Positions 27,188-35,126 of a DNA stretch of 64,000 nt are shown here, piece by piece. The DNA lies in assembly GCF_025567625.1 (NCBI RefSeq), contig NZ_JAOQJC010000024.1, positions 47,437 through 111,436 on the forward strand, given 5' to 3'. Every line of letters begins with the position of its first letter. Within the stretch, counting starts at the first letter, position 1. A program made the position numbers and the translations under genes. The notes under the pieces are model-generated. The model was not told the origin of the DNA, did not search any database, and saw only the letters and a program-made list of their open reading frames with translations. The stretch is from Paenibacillus sp. J5C2022 (GTDB lineage Bacteria > Bacillota > Bacilli > Paenibacillales > Paenibacillaceae).

Positions 27188-27470
27188 ATTTCTCCCAATC
27201 AAGAACGTTGTCTCGTGGGCGCTGTTCTTCTTTCACCAAAGTGTACAGCTCTCCGGCTTCATCCTTCCGCGTCGTGTCTGCCAGCCGCTCAACCTTAACC
27301 GTGACGATCTTCACTCCGTACTGGATTTGAAGCTCATCGCCGACTTTGACCTTGCTGCTGGCTTTCGCCTCGCGGCCATTGATCCATACGCGTCCCTGCT
27401 CCGATACATCCTTGGCGACAGTGCGGCGCTTGATCAGTCTGGACACTTTGAGGAACTTATCCAGCCTCAT
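27186..27470 (-). CDS. yabO: S4-domain protein YabO/RqcP
   Basis: 94-residue Hsp15-like S4 RNA-binding protein (MRLDKFLKVSRLIKRRTVAK; GRVWINGREAKASSKVKVGD). The family (RqcP) helps RqcH add alanine tails to nascent chains on stalled 50S subunits in ribosome quality control. It lies 3 nt downstream of hup, so the two are co-transcribed. Confidence 0.9.
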   Translation of the reverse strand: MRLDKFLKVSRLIKRRTVAKDVSEQGRVWINGREAKASSKVKVGDELQIQYGVKIVTVKVERLADTTRKDEAGELYTLVKEEQRPRDNVLDWEK

Positions 27471-27473
27471 GAA

Positions 27474-27746
27474 TTACTTGATCGCTTCTTTCAGCTTGTT
27501 GCCCGCTTTGAACGCAGGAACTTTGGATTCTGGAATGCTGATTTCTTTGCCCGTTTGCGGGTTGCGGCCTACACGTCCAGCACGCTTGCGAGTTTCGAAA
27601 GTACCGAAGCCGATCAGTTGAACTTTGTCTCCGCTTGCCAGCGCATCAGTTACTTCACCCAGGAAGCCGTTAAGTACAGATTCTACGTCACGCTTTGTCA
27701 TGCCGCTCTTCTCAGCGATGTTGTTAATCAGGTCCGTTTTGTTCAT
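27474..27746 (-). CDS. hup: DNA-binding protein HU
   Basis: 90-residue histone-like protein with the canonical MNKTDLINNIAEKSG start, the GFGTFETRKRAGRVGRNPQTG arm and KVPAFKAGNKLKEA end. It binds and bends DNA as a dimer. ATG 27746 has AGGAGG 10 nt upstream; longer frames are not HU-like. HU between mazG and yabO is usual in Paenibacillaceae. Confidence 0.95.
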   Translation of the reverse strand: MNKTDLINNIAEKSGMTKRDVESVLNGFLGEVTDALASGDKVQLIGFGTFETRKRAGRVGRNPQTGKEISIPESKVPAFKAGNKLKEAIK

Positions 27747-27900
27747 AATCATTATTCCTCCTAGTAATTTACGAATATTTGAGGCCTTCTCGATGAAATC
27801 AGGCCCTTTGGCAAAATCTGCTCTCACGAAGAATATTAATTCTTCCTAAGAACAGAAATTCCTGCCGCGAGATTCAATTTTTTTTGGGAATAGTGCGGAA

Positions 27901-29508
27901 TCAAGGCGAATTGTGGCGAAAGTCCGACGATGCATGCTTCTTCGCTTCTTCCCACCAACGATCCATCTCTAGTAAATCAGTTTGGTCAAAAGATTTGCCA
28001 TTTATACGAAGCTGCCCTTCAATATATTGAAATCGTCTCTTAAACTTTCGATTCGTGCGAGAAAGCGCCTCTTCGGGATCTGCTTCGATGAATCTCGATG
28101 CATTCACAACCGCGAACAGCAGATCGCCAAGCTCATTGCACTGCGCTTCCTGATCGCCTGATGCAATGGCTTCCCTCAGCTCTTGCAGCTCTTCCTCCAC
28201 CTTGGACAATACGGGCTTGATATCGTCCCAATCGAATCCCACCTTGGCCGCCTTCTTCTGCAGCTTGTACGCCTTCATCAGCGCCGGCAGATCGGGCGGA
28301 ATGCCGTCCAGCTTGGAGCTTCTCTCTGCGTCTATCCCTTTCTTCCGCTTCTCCTCCGCCTTCATCTGCTCCCAATTGCTGAGAGCCTCCTGCGCATCCT
28401 GCGCACTATTGTCGCCGAATACGTGCGGATGACGGAAGATCAGCTTCTCGTTCAGCGATTGAATGACATCGTACACGGAGAAGCTCCCAAGCTCTTCTTC
28501 CATCTGGCTATGCAGCATTACTTGCAGGATGACATCGCCGAATTCTTCCTGCATGCCGTCGGGATCGTCGTTGTCGATCGCCTCCAGCGCTTCGTACAGC
28601 TCTTCGATGAAGTTTTTGCGGATAGAGACATGGGTCTGCTCCCTGTCCCACGGACAGCCTTCCGGGCTTCTCAGAATCGATACGATCTCATGCAGGCGCT
28701 CGAAGGTTCGGTTCCGCAGCATTGGATCATCGGAACGGGGCACATAGATCAGGGACAGATTGCCGTAGCCGGACTGGCGGTCCAGCTCATACAGCGGCAC
28801 GCGCAGAATGCGCTCCTCGCCGCCGACGCCCAGCGCATGGCCGATCACAACCTCGTAATCGTCAGGATAGCGCTCCATCAAGGCCAGCTTCACATCGGAA
28901 GCCGTATAGGCATCATACACTTGTCCGATCACGGTATGCAACTCCGGTCGAATATGGCCCGGCTGCAGCTCGGCCGCATCCAACAGCGCGAAGCCTTCGA
29001 TCGGATCGAAGCCAAGGCTGACGAACGCTTGATCCAGGAAGCTCTCGCCTCCCAGCACCTGTATGGAGATGGGCTCCGTCTCCGCCCGCTCGCGAAGCAG
29101 CGCTACCGTGCGTTCCGCCACCATGGGATGGCCGGGCACCGCATAGACGATTGCTGCCTCTTCGCCCGCCGAGCCGGCTCCGGAGCGGTCGGGGCCGATT
29201 GGAACGGCGCCGGCTCGATCGGAGCTGGAAGCGGCTTGAGCCGTTCCGCTTCTGGCGCCAGTCACAGCTTCCTGAATCAGCGCATTCGCAATCGCTTCGT
29301 ATACGTCAGGGAACGAATCGTGCTGCTCGTACATATGATCGAAAGTCTCATATGCAATGCCGCTCTCCTTAAGCAGCGATACGACAGGATGCTTCTCCGT
29401 CCGCAGATAGAGGCGCTTCGCCCCCTGCAGCCTGCGCCATATGCCAAGCGACAGTTGATCGGGATCTCCCGAACCGAGGCCGACTATTATAATAGGTGAT
29501 GTTGCCAC
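27901..29508 (-). CDS. yabN: YabN: tetrapyrrole-methylase-like domain fused to MazG NTP pyrophosphohydrolase
   Basis: 535-residue fusion. The N-terminal domain (IIIVGLGSGDPDQLSL; YAVPGHPMVAERT) resembles SAM-dependent tetrapyrrole methylases; the C-terminal MazG part (CPWDREQTHVSIRKNFIEE; EEFGDVILQV; ELGDLLFAVVN) is an all-alpha nucleotide pyrophosphatase with the EExxE/D metal ligands. GTG start with AAGGAAGG upstream. Residues about 83-115 hold a Gly/Ala/Ser-rich insert in the methylase domain not typical of the family. Confidence 0.9.
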   Translation of the reverse strand: MATSPIIIVGLGSGDPDQLSLGIWRRLQGAKRLYLRTEKHPVVSLLKESGIAYETFDHMYEQHDSFPDVYEAIANALIQEAVTGARSGTAQAASSSDRAGAVPIGPDRSGAGSAGEEAAIVYAVPGHPMVAERTVALLRERAETEPISIQVLGGESFLDQAFVSLGFDPIEGFALLDAAELQPGHIRPELHTVIGQVYDAYTASDVKLALMERYPDDYEVVIGHALGVGGEERILRVPLYELDRQSGYGNLSLIYVPRSDDPMLRNRTFERLHEIVSILRSPEGCPWDREQTHVSIRKNFIEELYEALEAIDNDDPDGMQEEFGDVILQVMLHSQMEEELGSFSVYDVIQSLNEKLIFRHPHVFGDNSAQDAQEALSNWEQMKAEEKRKKGIDAERSSKLDGIPPDLPALMKAYKLQKKAAKVGFDWDDIKPVLSKVEEELQELREAIASGDQEAQCNELGDLLFAVVNASRFIEADPEEALSRTNRKFKRRFQYIEGQLRINGKSFDQTDLLEMDRWWEEAKKHASSDFRHNSP

Positions 29509-29880
29509 GCGATGTCACCTTCCTTATTTTTCTACATAGCATTGCGCTTATCCGCTCTCGTTATGTATATGGAGCACAGCTTCTACAGCTCATATTGCAC
29601 CTAGTATAGCACAATCGGCGCTCAAGCCAAAAAAGCTTCCGGGAACGCTTCAGTGTTCATTACCCCTCTTCTACTGCTCTTCCGTTCTCCGGCATGCTAT
29701 TCCTGCCTGCAATTGCAAGCTGCCCGGCAGATCGTGGATTGTGCGTAAGCTTCAGGCCGCAATAATCCGCTCCACTTGCTCCTTTCACTTCCGCCCGCAT
29801 GCGCCATCACAGCTTATTAGCCCGCTCCATGAGGCGTCACTATCAGTTCCTATCCAGTTGCCTTCCACTCCCCTCTCCAA

Positions 29881-30160
29881 ACTACTCTTGCTACTTCCAT
29901 TACTTCCCTTCCTTCTCCAAACTGCTCTTGCTACTTCCATTACTTCCCTTCCTTCTCCAAACTGCTCTTGCTACTTCCATTACTTCCCTTCCTTCTCCAA
30001 ACTACTCTTGCTACTTCCATTACTTCCCTTCCTTCTCCAAACTGCTCTTGCTACTTCCATTACTTCCCTTCCTTCTCCAAACTACTCTTGCTACTTCCAT
30101 TACTTCCCTTCCTTCTCCAAACTGCTCTTGCTACTTCCATTACTTCCCTTCCTTCTCCAA
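29881..30160. repeat. Minisatellite: seven tandem copies of a 40-bp unit
   Basis: Exact 40-bp period, seven full copies beginning ACT(A/G)CTCTTGCTACTTCC, with only the fourth base varying (A,G,G,A,G,A,G). A partial copy (CCCTCTCCAA) precedes it. Because 40 is not a multiple of 3, all plus frames give similar Leu/Ser/Pro-rich peptides; it is not coding. Confidence 0.95.
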
Positions 30161-30187
30161 ACTTCCAGCCTACGACCATATCCAGCT

Positions 30188-30420
30188 CGTATGCGAAAAA
30201 TCGTATATAGAGGCCTGGACAAACGTGTCAATCTGTTACTTTGTGTGAAAAATCATACAAACACAAAAAGGAAACCCTGTTTTCAAGAGGTTTTGTGTGA
30301 AATTTCATACAAATAATGCAATTTCACACCTTAGAATGCAGTTTTTGTGTGAAATTTCACACAAAAACTGGATATACACTCTTAGGAAGCATACTTTGTG
30401 TGAAATTTCGTATAAAATGC
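30188..30420. repeat. Array of five palindromes spaced 51-52 bp (array 1)
   Basis: Copies centred on GTGTGAAATTTCAYAC-like palindromes, with core anchors at 30191, 30243, 30295, 30347 and 30398 (steps 52, 52, 52, 51). Copy four is a perfect palindrome with arms TTTTTGTGTGAAA / TTTCACACAAAAA. The intervening 27-30 nt differ between copies. Confidence 0.85.
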
Positions 30421-30501
30421 AAGGCTACTCCACTGCTGTTCCACTGCTATTCACCTATTACTCCAGCTTGCCTACTCCCGCCTGTCCATATCCTGTCTCA
30501 C

Positions 30502-30547
30502 AAAGAAAAGGCTGCGAGCCGACGGATATAATCATCAGCTCGCAGCC
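30502..30547 (-). terminator. Terminator of the spoVB-like gene
   Basis: Perfect 10-bp stem GGCTGCGAGC / GCTCGCAGCC with an 18-nt loop, followed on the minus strand by TTTTCTTT. Confidence 0.8.
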
Positions 30548-30707
30548 CACAGTCCGGCTCACCCGAACAATGTCGCTTAAGTTAGCCTTGCGCTAGCGTT
30601 ATCGCTTAAGCAGCGTTGGCGTAGGGGTCAGCCTCACGTTGGCGCGGGGACCAGACTCGCGCTGCAGTTGGGGTCAGCCCAACACTGGCGCGGGGGCCAG
30701 CTTCGCG

Positions 30708-32381
30708 CTAGCGCTCTGCCCGCGGCAGAAGCCGCCAGCGCCGGAGCCGGGCGGCCCACACATCGCCGCCCGTCAGCGCGCGCAGCTCCTGCGCGCTGAC
30801 CATGCCGCAGCGCAGCCCCACTGCGGCGAACACGCAAGCGCCGACGGCGACGCCCGTCAGCGCCAGCGCAGCCGCTGCCGCCCGCGGCGGCAGCGCTTCC
30901 CCGAGCGCGGCGCCCAGCGCGCGCTCGGTCAACGTTACGCTTGCGGCCATCACCGCAAGCGCCAACACAGCGGCGCGGCCTCGCCCAGCGCGCCGTGCAC
31001 CATCGCCGGGCGGCGCGTACGCAGCCGCCGCACGGCCCAGCGCCGCCGCGCCCAGCAAGGCGGCGACGCTGAGCGCGACAACGCCGGAGAAGGCCGCTCC
31101 CTCGATTCCGAGGGAGGGCACGAGCACGGCGTTGAGCGCGCCCTTGAGCAGCGCTGCCAGCAGCAGCAGCGCCGCAGGGACCCGCACCGCGCCAAGCGAC
31201 TGCAGCGCGGGCGCGATGATCGCGCTGACGCAGCCCGCCAGCGCGGTGAACCCCACGATCGCGAAAGCCCGCGTCCCCTGGGCATCCTTATAGAACATCA
31301 CGTTCAGCGGCTCCGCCAGCAGAACGAGCCCTAGCGCCGCGGCAGCGCCGCAAGCCCACGCCAGGCGAATGAGCAGAGACAGCCGCTCATGCAGCACGCC
31401 GTGCTCCCCGCATGCGCGCGAGGCGACCAGTCCCGGCGCCAGCGCCGCTCCTATCGCGCCAGCCACCATGACCACCAGTTGCAGCAGCGGCTGAGCTCGG
31501 CTGTACACGCCGAATTGGTGCATCGCCGACGCCTCGCCCATTCCTGCCTCCTGCAGCATGGACGGCACCGTGAACGCATCCACCACTCCCGCCACGGGCA
31601 CGACAATGGCAGCCAGTGCAGCGGGCAGCGCCAGCACGGCAAGCTCTCTCATCTCCCGCAGCAGCACCCGCAATAGAGGCTGCTCCCGCCTTAGTCCAGT
31701 CTTGCCTGGCAGCCGTTCTCTGCCGCTCCTCCTTCGTCTTATCAAGCTATATACAATCAGCACGAATGCGGCTCCCGCAGCCGATCCCAGCATAACCCCT
31801 CCTGCCAGGGCGGCATCGTTCCAGCTTGCGCTAAGTCCGAGGGTCAGGACAAGCAGCATCACGCAGACGCGCACAAGCTGCTCCATCAGCTGCGAGCCCG
31901 CCGATAAGCCCATAAGGCCACGCCCCTGCCAATACCCCCGCAGAGCGGCCACAACCGGCATGAACAGCAGCGCCACCGATAGCGTGCGGAGAGACGTCTC
32001 CACCGCCTTGTCCCCGATCCAGACCGCAGTATTGCCTGCGCTTAACCACATGAAGACGAACGCCATCAGACCTGTTATGCCCAGCATCCACAGGGCGGCC
32101 CAAAGCGTTGTATTCACCTCTTCCTGCGTATCTCCCATTCGCAGACGCTGCGCAATCATGATGGATACGGCAGTAGGCACTCCCGCCGTCGCCAACACCG
32201 CCATTAACTGATAGAACGGATACACCGCATTATAGATTCCGAATACCCTGTCGCCAGCCATATTTTGCAGCGGAATTTTCTGCAGCACGCCGATCAGCTT
32301 GGATACCAGCGCGGCTCCCGCCATCAGCACAACACCGTTTCTCCACCAGTGCCGCTCCGTGCGCTTGCGCTTGCGGCCCAT
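30708..32381 (-). CDS. SpoVB/YabM-like oligosaccharide flippase family protein
   Basis: 557-residue MATE/MOP-superfamily membrane protein with about 14 helices, like SpoVB, YabM and MurJ, which flip lipid-linked precursors. The start GVVLMAGAALVSKLIGVLQK and 'VFGIYNAVYPFYQLMAVLAT' are typical. Position between spoVT and yabN is that of B. subtilis yabM. The C-terminal third (30708-31400) is notably GC- and Ala/Arg-rich compared with the rest. Confidence 0.85.
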   Translation of the reverse strand: MGRKRKRTERHWWRNGVVLMAGAALVSKLIGVLQKIPLQNMAGDRVFGIYNAVYPFYQLMAVLATAGVPTAVSIMIAQRLRMGDTQEEVNTTLWAALWMLGITGLMAFVFMWLSAGNTAVWIGDKAVETSLRTLSVALLFMPVVAALRGYWQGRGLMGLSAGSQLMEQLVRVCVMLLVLTLGLSASWNDAALAGGVMLGSAAGAAFVLIVYSLIRRRRSGRERLPGKTGLRREQPLLRVLLREMRELAVLALPAALAAIVVPVAGVVDAFTVPSMLQEAGMGEASAMHQFGVYSRAQPLLQLVVMVAGAIGAALAPGLVASRACGEHGVLHERLSLLIRLAWACGAAAALGLVLLAEPLNVMFYKDAQGTRAFAIVGFTALAGCVSAIIAPALQSLGAVRVPAALLLLAALLKGALNAVLVPSLGIEGAAFSGVVALSVAALLGAAALGRAAAAYAPPGDGARRAGRGRAAVLALAVMAASVTLTERALGAALGEALPPRAAAAALALTGVAVGACVFAAVGLRCGMVSAQELRALTGGDVWAARLRRWRLLPRAER

Positions 32382-32473
32382 TCCTCCACTCTCCTACTCC
32401 CAGCCAATGAGAAAGCCTCAATCGAGGCCGTCATATTCTCCCATTATACCTTACCCGTGAGCAATTGGGACAA

Positions 32474-32516
32474 ACAAAAAAGCTTCCCTTGCCAGAGCTT
32501 GTCTGAAGGGGAAGCT
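32474..32516 (-). terminator. Terminator of spoVT
   Basis: Stem AAGCTTCCC / GGGAAGCTT with a long loop, followed on the minus strand by TTTTTTGTTTG. Confidence 0.8.
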
Positions 32517-32565
32517 TGCCTTTGTTGCATGGCTTTCTACGATCCGGTTGCCGTCAAGCTCTTCA

Positions 32566-33108
32566 CTACTGCTCCATCTGCTTGGCCAAGAAGCCTGCGG
32601 CCGTCTCCACCATTTTGGACTCCATCTGGGCCATCTTCACTGACTCATCCTTGCTCAGCAGCACGACAGTTCCGATGGGATCGCCGCTGGCTATAATGGG
32701 CGCTGCGACGAACGAGCTGATCTGCTCCTGCATATCCTTTACGATTTCATAAGAGCCGGCATTCGTCTCCAGCATCGTCTTGCGGTTATCCATGCAAGTC
32801 TCGAGCGTAGAACCGATCTGCTTCTCCAGCAGTTCCTTCTTGGAAGCACCCGATACGGTAATAATTGTATCCCGGTCAGATATAAGCGTAATATGTCCTG
32901 TGCTTTCGAACAGGGACTCTGCATACTCCTTCGCGAAATCGCCAAGCTCGCCGATCGGCGAATATTTCTTCAGAATCACCTCGCCATCACGATCCACGAA
33001 TATTTCCAGAGGGTCGCCTTCGCGGATACGCAATGTACGGCGAATTTCCTTGGGTATAACTACACGCCCCAGATCATCGATACGACGTACAATTCCAGTT
33101 GCTTTCAT
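32566..33108 (-). CDS. spoVT: Stage V sporulation transcription factor SpoVT
   Basis: About 180 residues: an AbrB-type N-terminal DNA-binding domain (MKATGIVRRIDDLGRVVIPK) and a C-terminal GAF domain (residues about 60-175). SpoVT tunes sigma-G-dependent genes in the forespore. ATG 33108 starts the conserved MKATG; the 7-residue upstream extension is not conserved. The adjacent genes to the right are not the usual prsA/mfd but an inserted module. Confidence 0.95.
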   Translation of the reverse strand: MKATGIVRRIDDLGRVVIPKEIRRTLRIREGDPLEIFVDRDGEVILKKYSPIGELGDFAKEYAESLFESTGHITLISDRDTIITVSGASKKELLEKQIGSTLETCMDNRKTMLETNAGSYEIVKDMQEQISSFVAAPIIASGDPIGTVVLLSKDESVKMAQMESKMVETAAGFLAKQMEQ

Positions 33109-33322
33109 TTCATGTTGCCCCGCTTTCACTAGAGGATTTGGAATCGACTGGATATCTATTGACTCAACATCACGATGGATTCATCCAGCATACGCAAGCT
33201 TATCGGTGGGTTGATAAGGTTTTGAATCTGACCATAGTATTCATCCACTCCCATAATCTTATGCATGCCTCCAGCGGCCCCATTTCCTCCCTCGCCAAGA
33301 GCCGGCATCGCCCAAAGCAATA

Positions 33323-33363
33323 AAAGCAGAGCCGCCAACCTGCCGGTCGGCACACTCTGCTTT
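33323..33363 (-). terminator. Terminator of the ribbon-helix-helix gene
   Basis: Stem AAAGCAGAG / CTCTGCTTT with an inner CCGACCGG hairpin, then TTTATT on the minus strand, just after the stop at 33369. Confidence 0.75.
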
Positions 33364-33368
33364 CATCT

Positions 33369-33548
33369 TCACGTTCCATCATCGTCTTTGCGCGGAGGCT
33401 TCAGACGGCCGGCCTTGCTCAGCGCTTCCCGCAATAAATATTCGATATGGCTGTTGACGCTGCGGAACTCATCATTCGCCCACTGCTCCAACGCGCGATG
33501 AATATTGGGATCGAGGCGAAGCGGAAAGGACTTCCTTTCTTTTGCCAT
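33369..33548 (-). CDS. Small ribbon-helix-helix (Arc-like) DNA-binding protein
   Basis: 59 residues read directly from the sequence: begins MAKERKSFPLRLDPNIHRAL, continues EQWANDEFRSVNSHIEYLLR and ends in a basic tail. The short beta strand (KSFPLRLD) followed by two helices is the Arc/MetJ/CopG pattern. AAGGAAG precedes the ATG. It begins 15 nt after the SPFH gene stop, so they are one operon; SPFH genes followed by such small Arc-like genes recur in bacteria. Probably an autoregulator or an SPFH-associated factor. Confidence 0.8.
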   Translation of the reverse strand: MAKERKSFPLRLDPNIHRALEQWANDEFRSVNSHIEYLLREALSKAGRLKPPRKDDDGT

Positions 33549-33563
33549 AATAACGATTCTTCC

Positions 33564-34445
33564 TTAATTGTATAGCGACCCTGTATTCAGAACAGGCTGT
33601 GCTGCCCGGTCCGATACAATCGACACCATCAAATTGTTGATCATCGCCGCCTTGCGCTCCGCATCCAGTTCGATCCCTTTCTCGTCCAGCCTCTTCAGCG
33701 CAGCATCCACCATACCGACAGCCCCTTCTACGATCTTCTGGCGGGCTGCCACAATTGCGATCGCTTGCTGCCGCTGCAGCATCGCGCTGGCAATCTCCGG
33801 CGCGTAGGCCAGGTGGGTAATGCGCGTATCCGTCAATTGGACGCCGGCTACGTGCAACCGCTCCTGCAGCTCTTCAAGCAATTCCGCCGCCACCTCATCC
33901 GCATTGCCGCGAAGAGACAGCACACTTTCATCTTCGAACGTATCATACGGATATTTGGCTGCAATATGCCTGATCGCCGTCTCGCTTTGAATTTCCACGA
34001 ATCGCTCATATTTGTCCACATCGAAGGTAGCCTTGGCCGTATCCGTCACCTTGAATACAATGACGGCCCCGATCTCGACCGGATTGCCCTCCGCATCGTT
34101 CACCTTCAGCTTCTGGCTATTGAAGTTACGCACCTTCAGGGACACCGTCATCTTCGTAGTAAGCGGCACGACCATCCATAAGCCGCTCTCAATCACCGAA
34201 CCGATATATGTGCCGAAGAAGGTGATCACCTTCGCTTCATTCGGCTGAACAATGACCAGTGAAGAAAGGCATAGTCCTGCGAACAGCACAAGCAAGAAGC
34301 CAGCTGCAATGATCCCTCCGCTCGGAGCATGCGGCGTATTGGACGTCAGTTCCTTGGCAAGCAGGTATACACCACCGATTGCAGCAACAACTGCGACAAG
34401 CAACGCCAGATAACCACTTACGCATAACGCCTTTTTCTCCTTCAT
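33564..34445 (-). CDS. SPFH/Band 7 (stomatin-like) membrane protein
   Basis: 293 residues: two N-terminal transmembrane helices (about 8-30 and 44-65) and an SPFH domain (VQPNEAKVITFFGTYIGSV; VGAVIVFKVTD-like region; YERFVEIQSETAIRHIAAKYPYD) ending in coiled coil. These proteins form ring-like scaffolds on the membrane. It is co-transcribed with the small ribbon-helix-helix gene and divergent from the Crp/Fnr gene with shared control DNA. Confidence 0.85.
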   Translation of the reverse strand: MKEKKALCVSGYLALLVAVVAAIGGVYLLAKELTSNTPHAPSGGIIAAGFLLVLFAGLCLSSLVIVQPNEAKVITFFGTYIGSVIESGLWMVVPLTTKMTVSLKVRNFNSQKLKVNDAEGNPVEIGAVIVFKVTDTAKATFDVDKYERFVEIQSETAIRHIAAKYPYDTFEDESVLSLRGNADEVAAELLEELQERLHVAGVQLTDTRITHLAYAPEIASAMLQRQQAIAIVAARQKIVEGAVGMVDAALKRLDEKGIELDAERKAAMINNLMVSIVSDRAAQPVLNTGSLYN

Positions 34446-34479
34446 CGTCTCATCGCTCCAATATCTTTAAGATATTATT

Positions 34480-34542
34480 ATGATATCACTTTTTACAATA
34501 TCAGTCAATCGATTCGACTAAGGAGATTGCTTTCACTATAAT
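34480..34542. promoter_or_regulatory. Overlapping divergent promoters of the SPFH and Crp/Fnr genes
   Basis: Minus strand: TTGACT (34508-34503), 17 bp, TATCAT (34485-34480). Plus strand: TCGACT (34514-34519), 17 bp, TATAAT (34537-34542). The two -35 elements lie in one imperfect inverted repeat, AGTC-AATCGATTC-GACT (34503-34519), whose centre AATCGATT is a perfect palindrome and a candidate operator. Confidence 0.65.
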
Positions 34543-34568
34543 CAGAAGCAGAGGAAGGAGAGAGGCCA

Positions 34569-35126
34569 TTGCGACTGCATCCGAAAGAGATCCTGTTCCG
34601 TCAAGGCGAGACGGGACCGTTATACCGGGTAAAGAGCGGCATGTTGAAAATCATGCGCATTCACGAGGACGGAACGCCGTTCCTTGTCAATCTCATTGCG
34701 CCCGGAGAGATTATTCCTCATCATTCGCTTGTAACACAGCAGCCTTACCACGGAACCGCCATCGCTCTAACGACAACAGAGCTCGACGTCATCCCTTCGG
34801 AGGAATGGTACGCCGAGCTCTCCCGTGACAATAATAAATGCTTGGAAGTGGCTGAGCTATTGCAGAGCAGGCTTCGCACCATGCAGCAGCGAATTGACCA
34901 ACTGACGCAGGTTGCCCCCGCCGACAAGCTGGATAAGCTTCGAGCCTGGTTGAATGATATCGCCGGGGCCGGAGCCGGACCTATTACAGAGATCCTTACG
35001 CAAGATGAAATTGCCCAATTCATCGGACTGCGGCGGGAGACGGTCAATCGTCTGCTTCGAGCCAAGTCCAAATCCGCTGTCCAGCCTCCCCATGAACAGG
35101 CGCCGGAGAGATCTGACGAACACTAA
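34569..35126 (+). CDS. Crp/Fnr-family transcriptional regulator
   Basis: 185 residues: a cyclic-nucleotide-binding-like beta-barrel (HPKEILFRQGETGPLYRVKSG), dimerisation helix and C-terminal HTH (LTQDEIAQFIGLRRETVNRLL). It is shorter than usual at the N-terminus; a stop at 34539 leaves the TTG at 34569 as the only start, with GGAAGGAGA upstream. It has one cysteine, so an FNR-type iron-sulfur cluster is unlikely. It converges on hmp with a 4-nt overlap and may regulate it. Confidence 0.9.
   Translation: MRLHPKEILFRQGETGPLYRVKSGMLKIMRIHEDGTPFLVNLIAPGEIIPHHSLVTQQPYHGTAIALTTTELDVIPSEEWYAELSRDNNKCLEVAELLQSRLRTMQQRIDQLTQVAPADKLDKLRAWLNDIAGAGAGPITEILTQDEIAQFIGLRRETVNRLLRAKSKSAVQPPHEQAPERSDEH

Larger units (their letters stand above)
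29509..30707. other. 1.2-kb repeat-rich intergenic region between yabN and spoVB-like gene
   Basis: Contains, left to right, unremarkable sequence upstream of yabN (29510-29870), a 40-bp minisatellite, a palindrome array with 51-52 bp period, the spoVB-side terminator, and GC-rich short degenerate repeats (30612-30705, built on TTGGCGYRGGG and CAG). Open frames here are by-products of the repeats and occur in all three plus-strand frames. Confidence 0.75.

Noticed and set aside
29741..30316. Leu/Ser/Pro-rich open frames in three plus-strand frames over the minisatellite
   Set aside because: The 40-bp period generates the same peptide in all frames; no ribosome binding site or family match.
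30188..30420. CRISPR array
   Set aside because: Repeat plus gap length looks CRISPR-like, but repeats are degenerate palindromes, there are few copies and no cas genes; similar arrays occur elsewhere.
33156..33353. 65-residue minus-strand frame with a hydrophobic start
   Set aside because: It overlaps the terminator of the ribbon-helix-helix gene and lacks a ribosome binding site.
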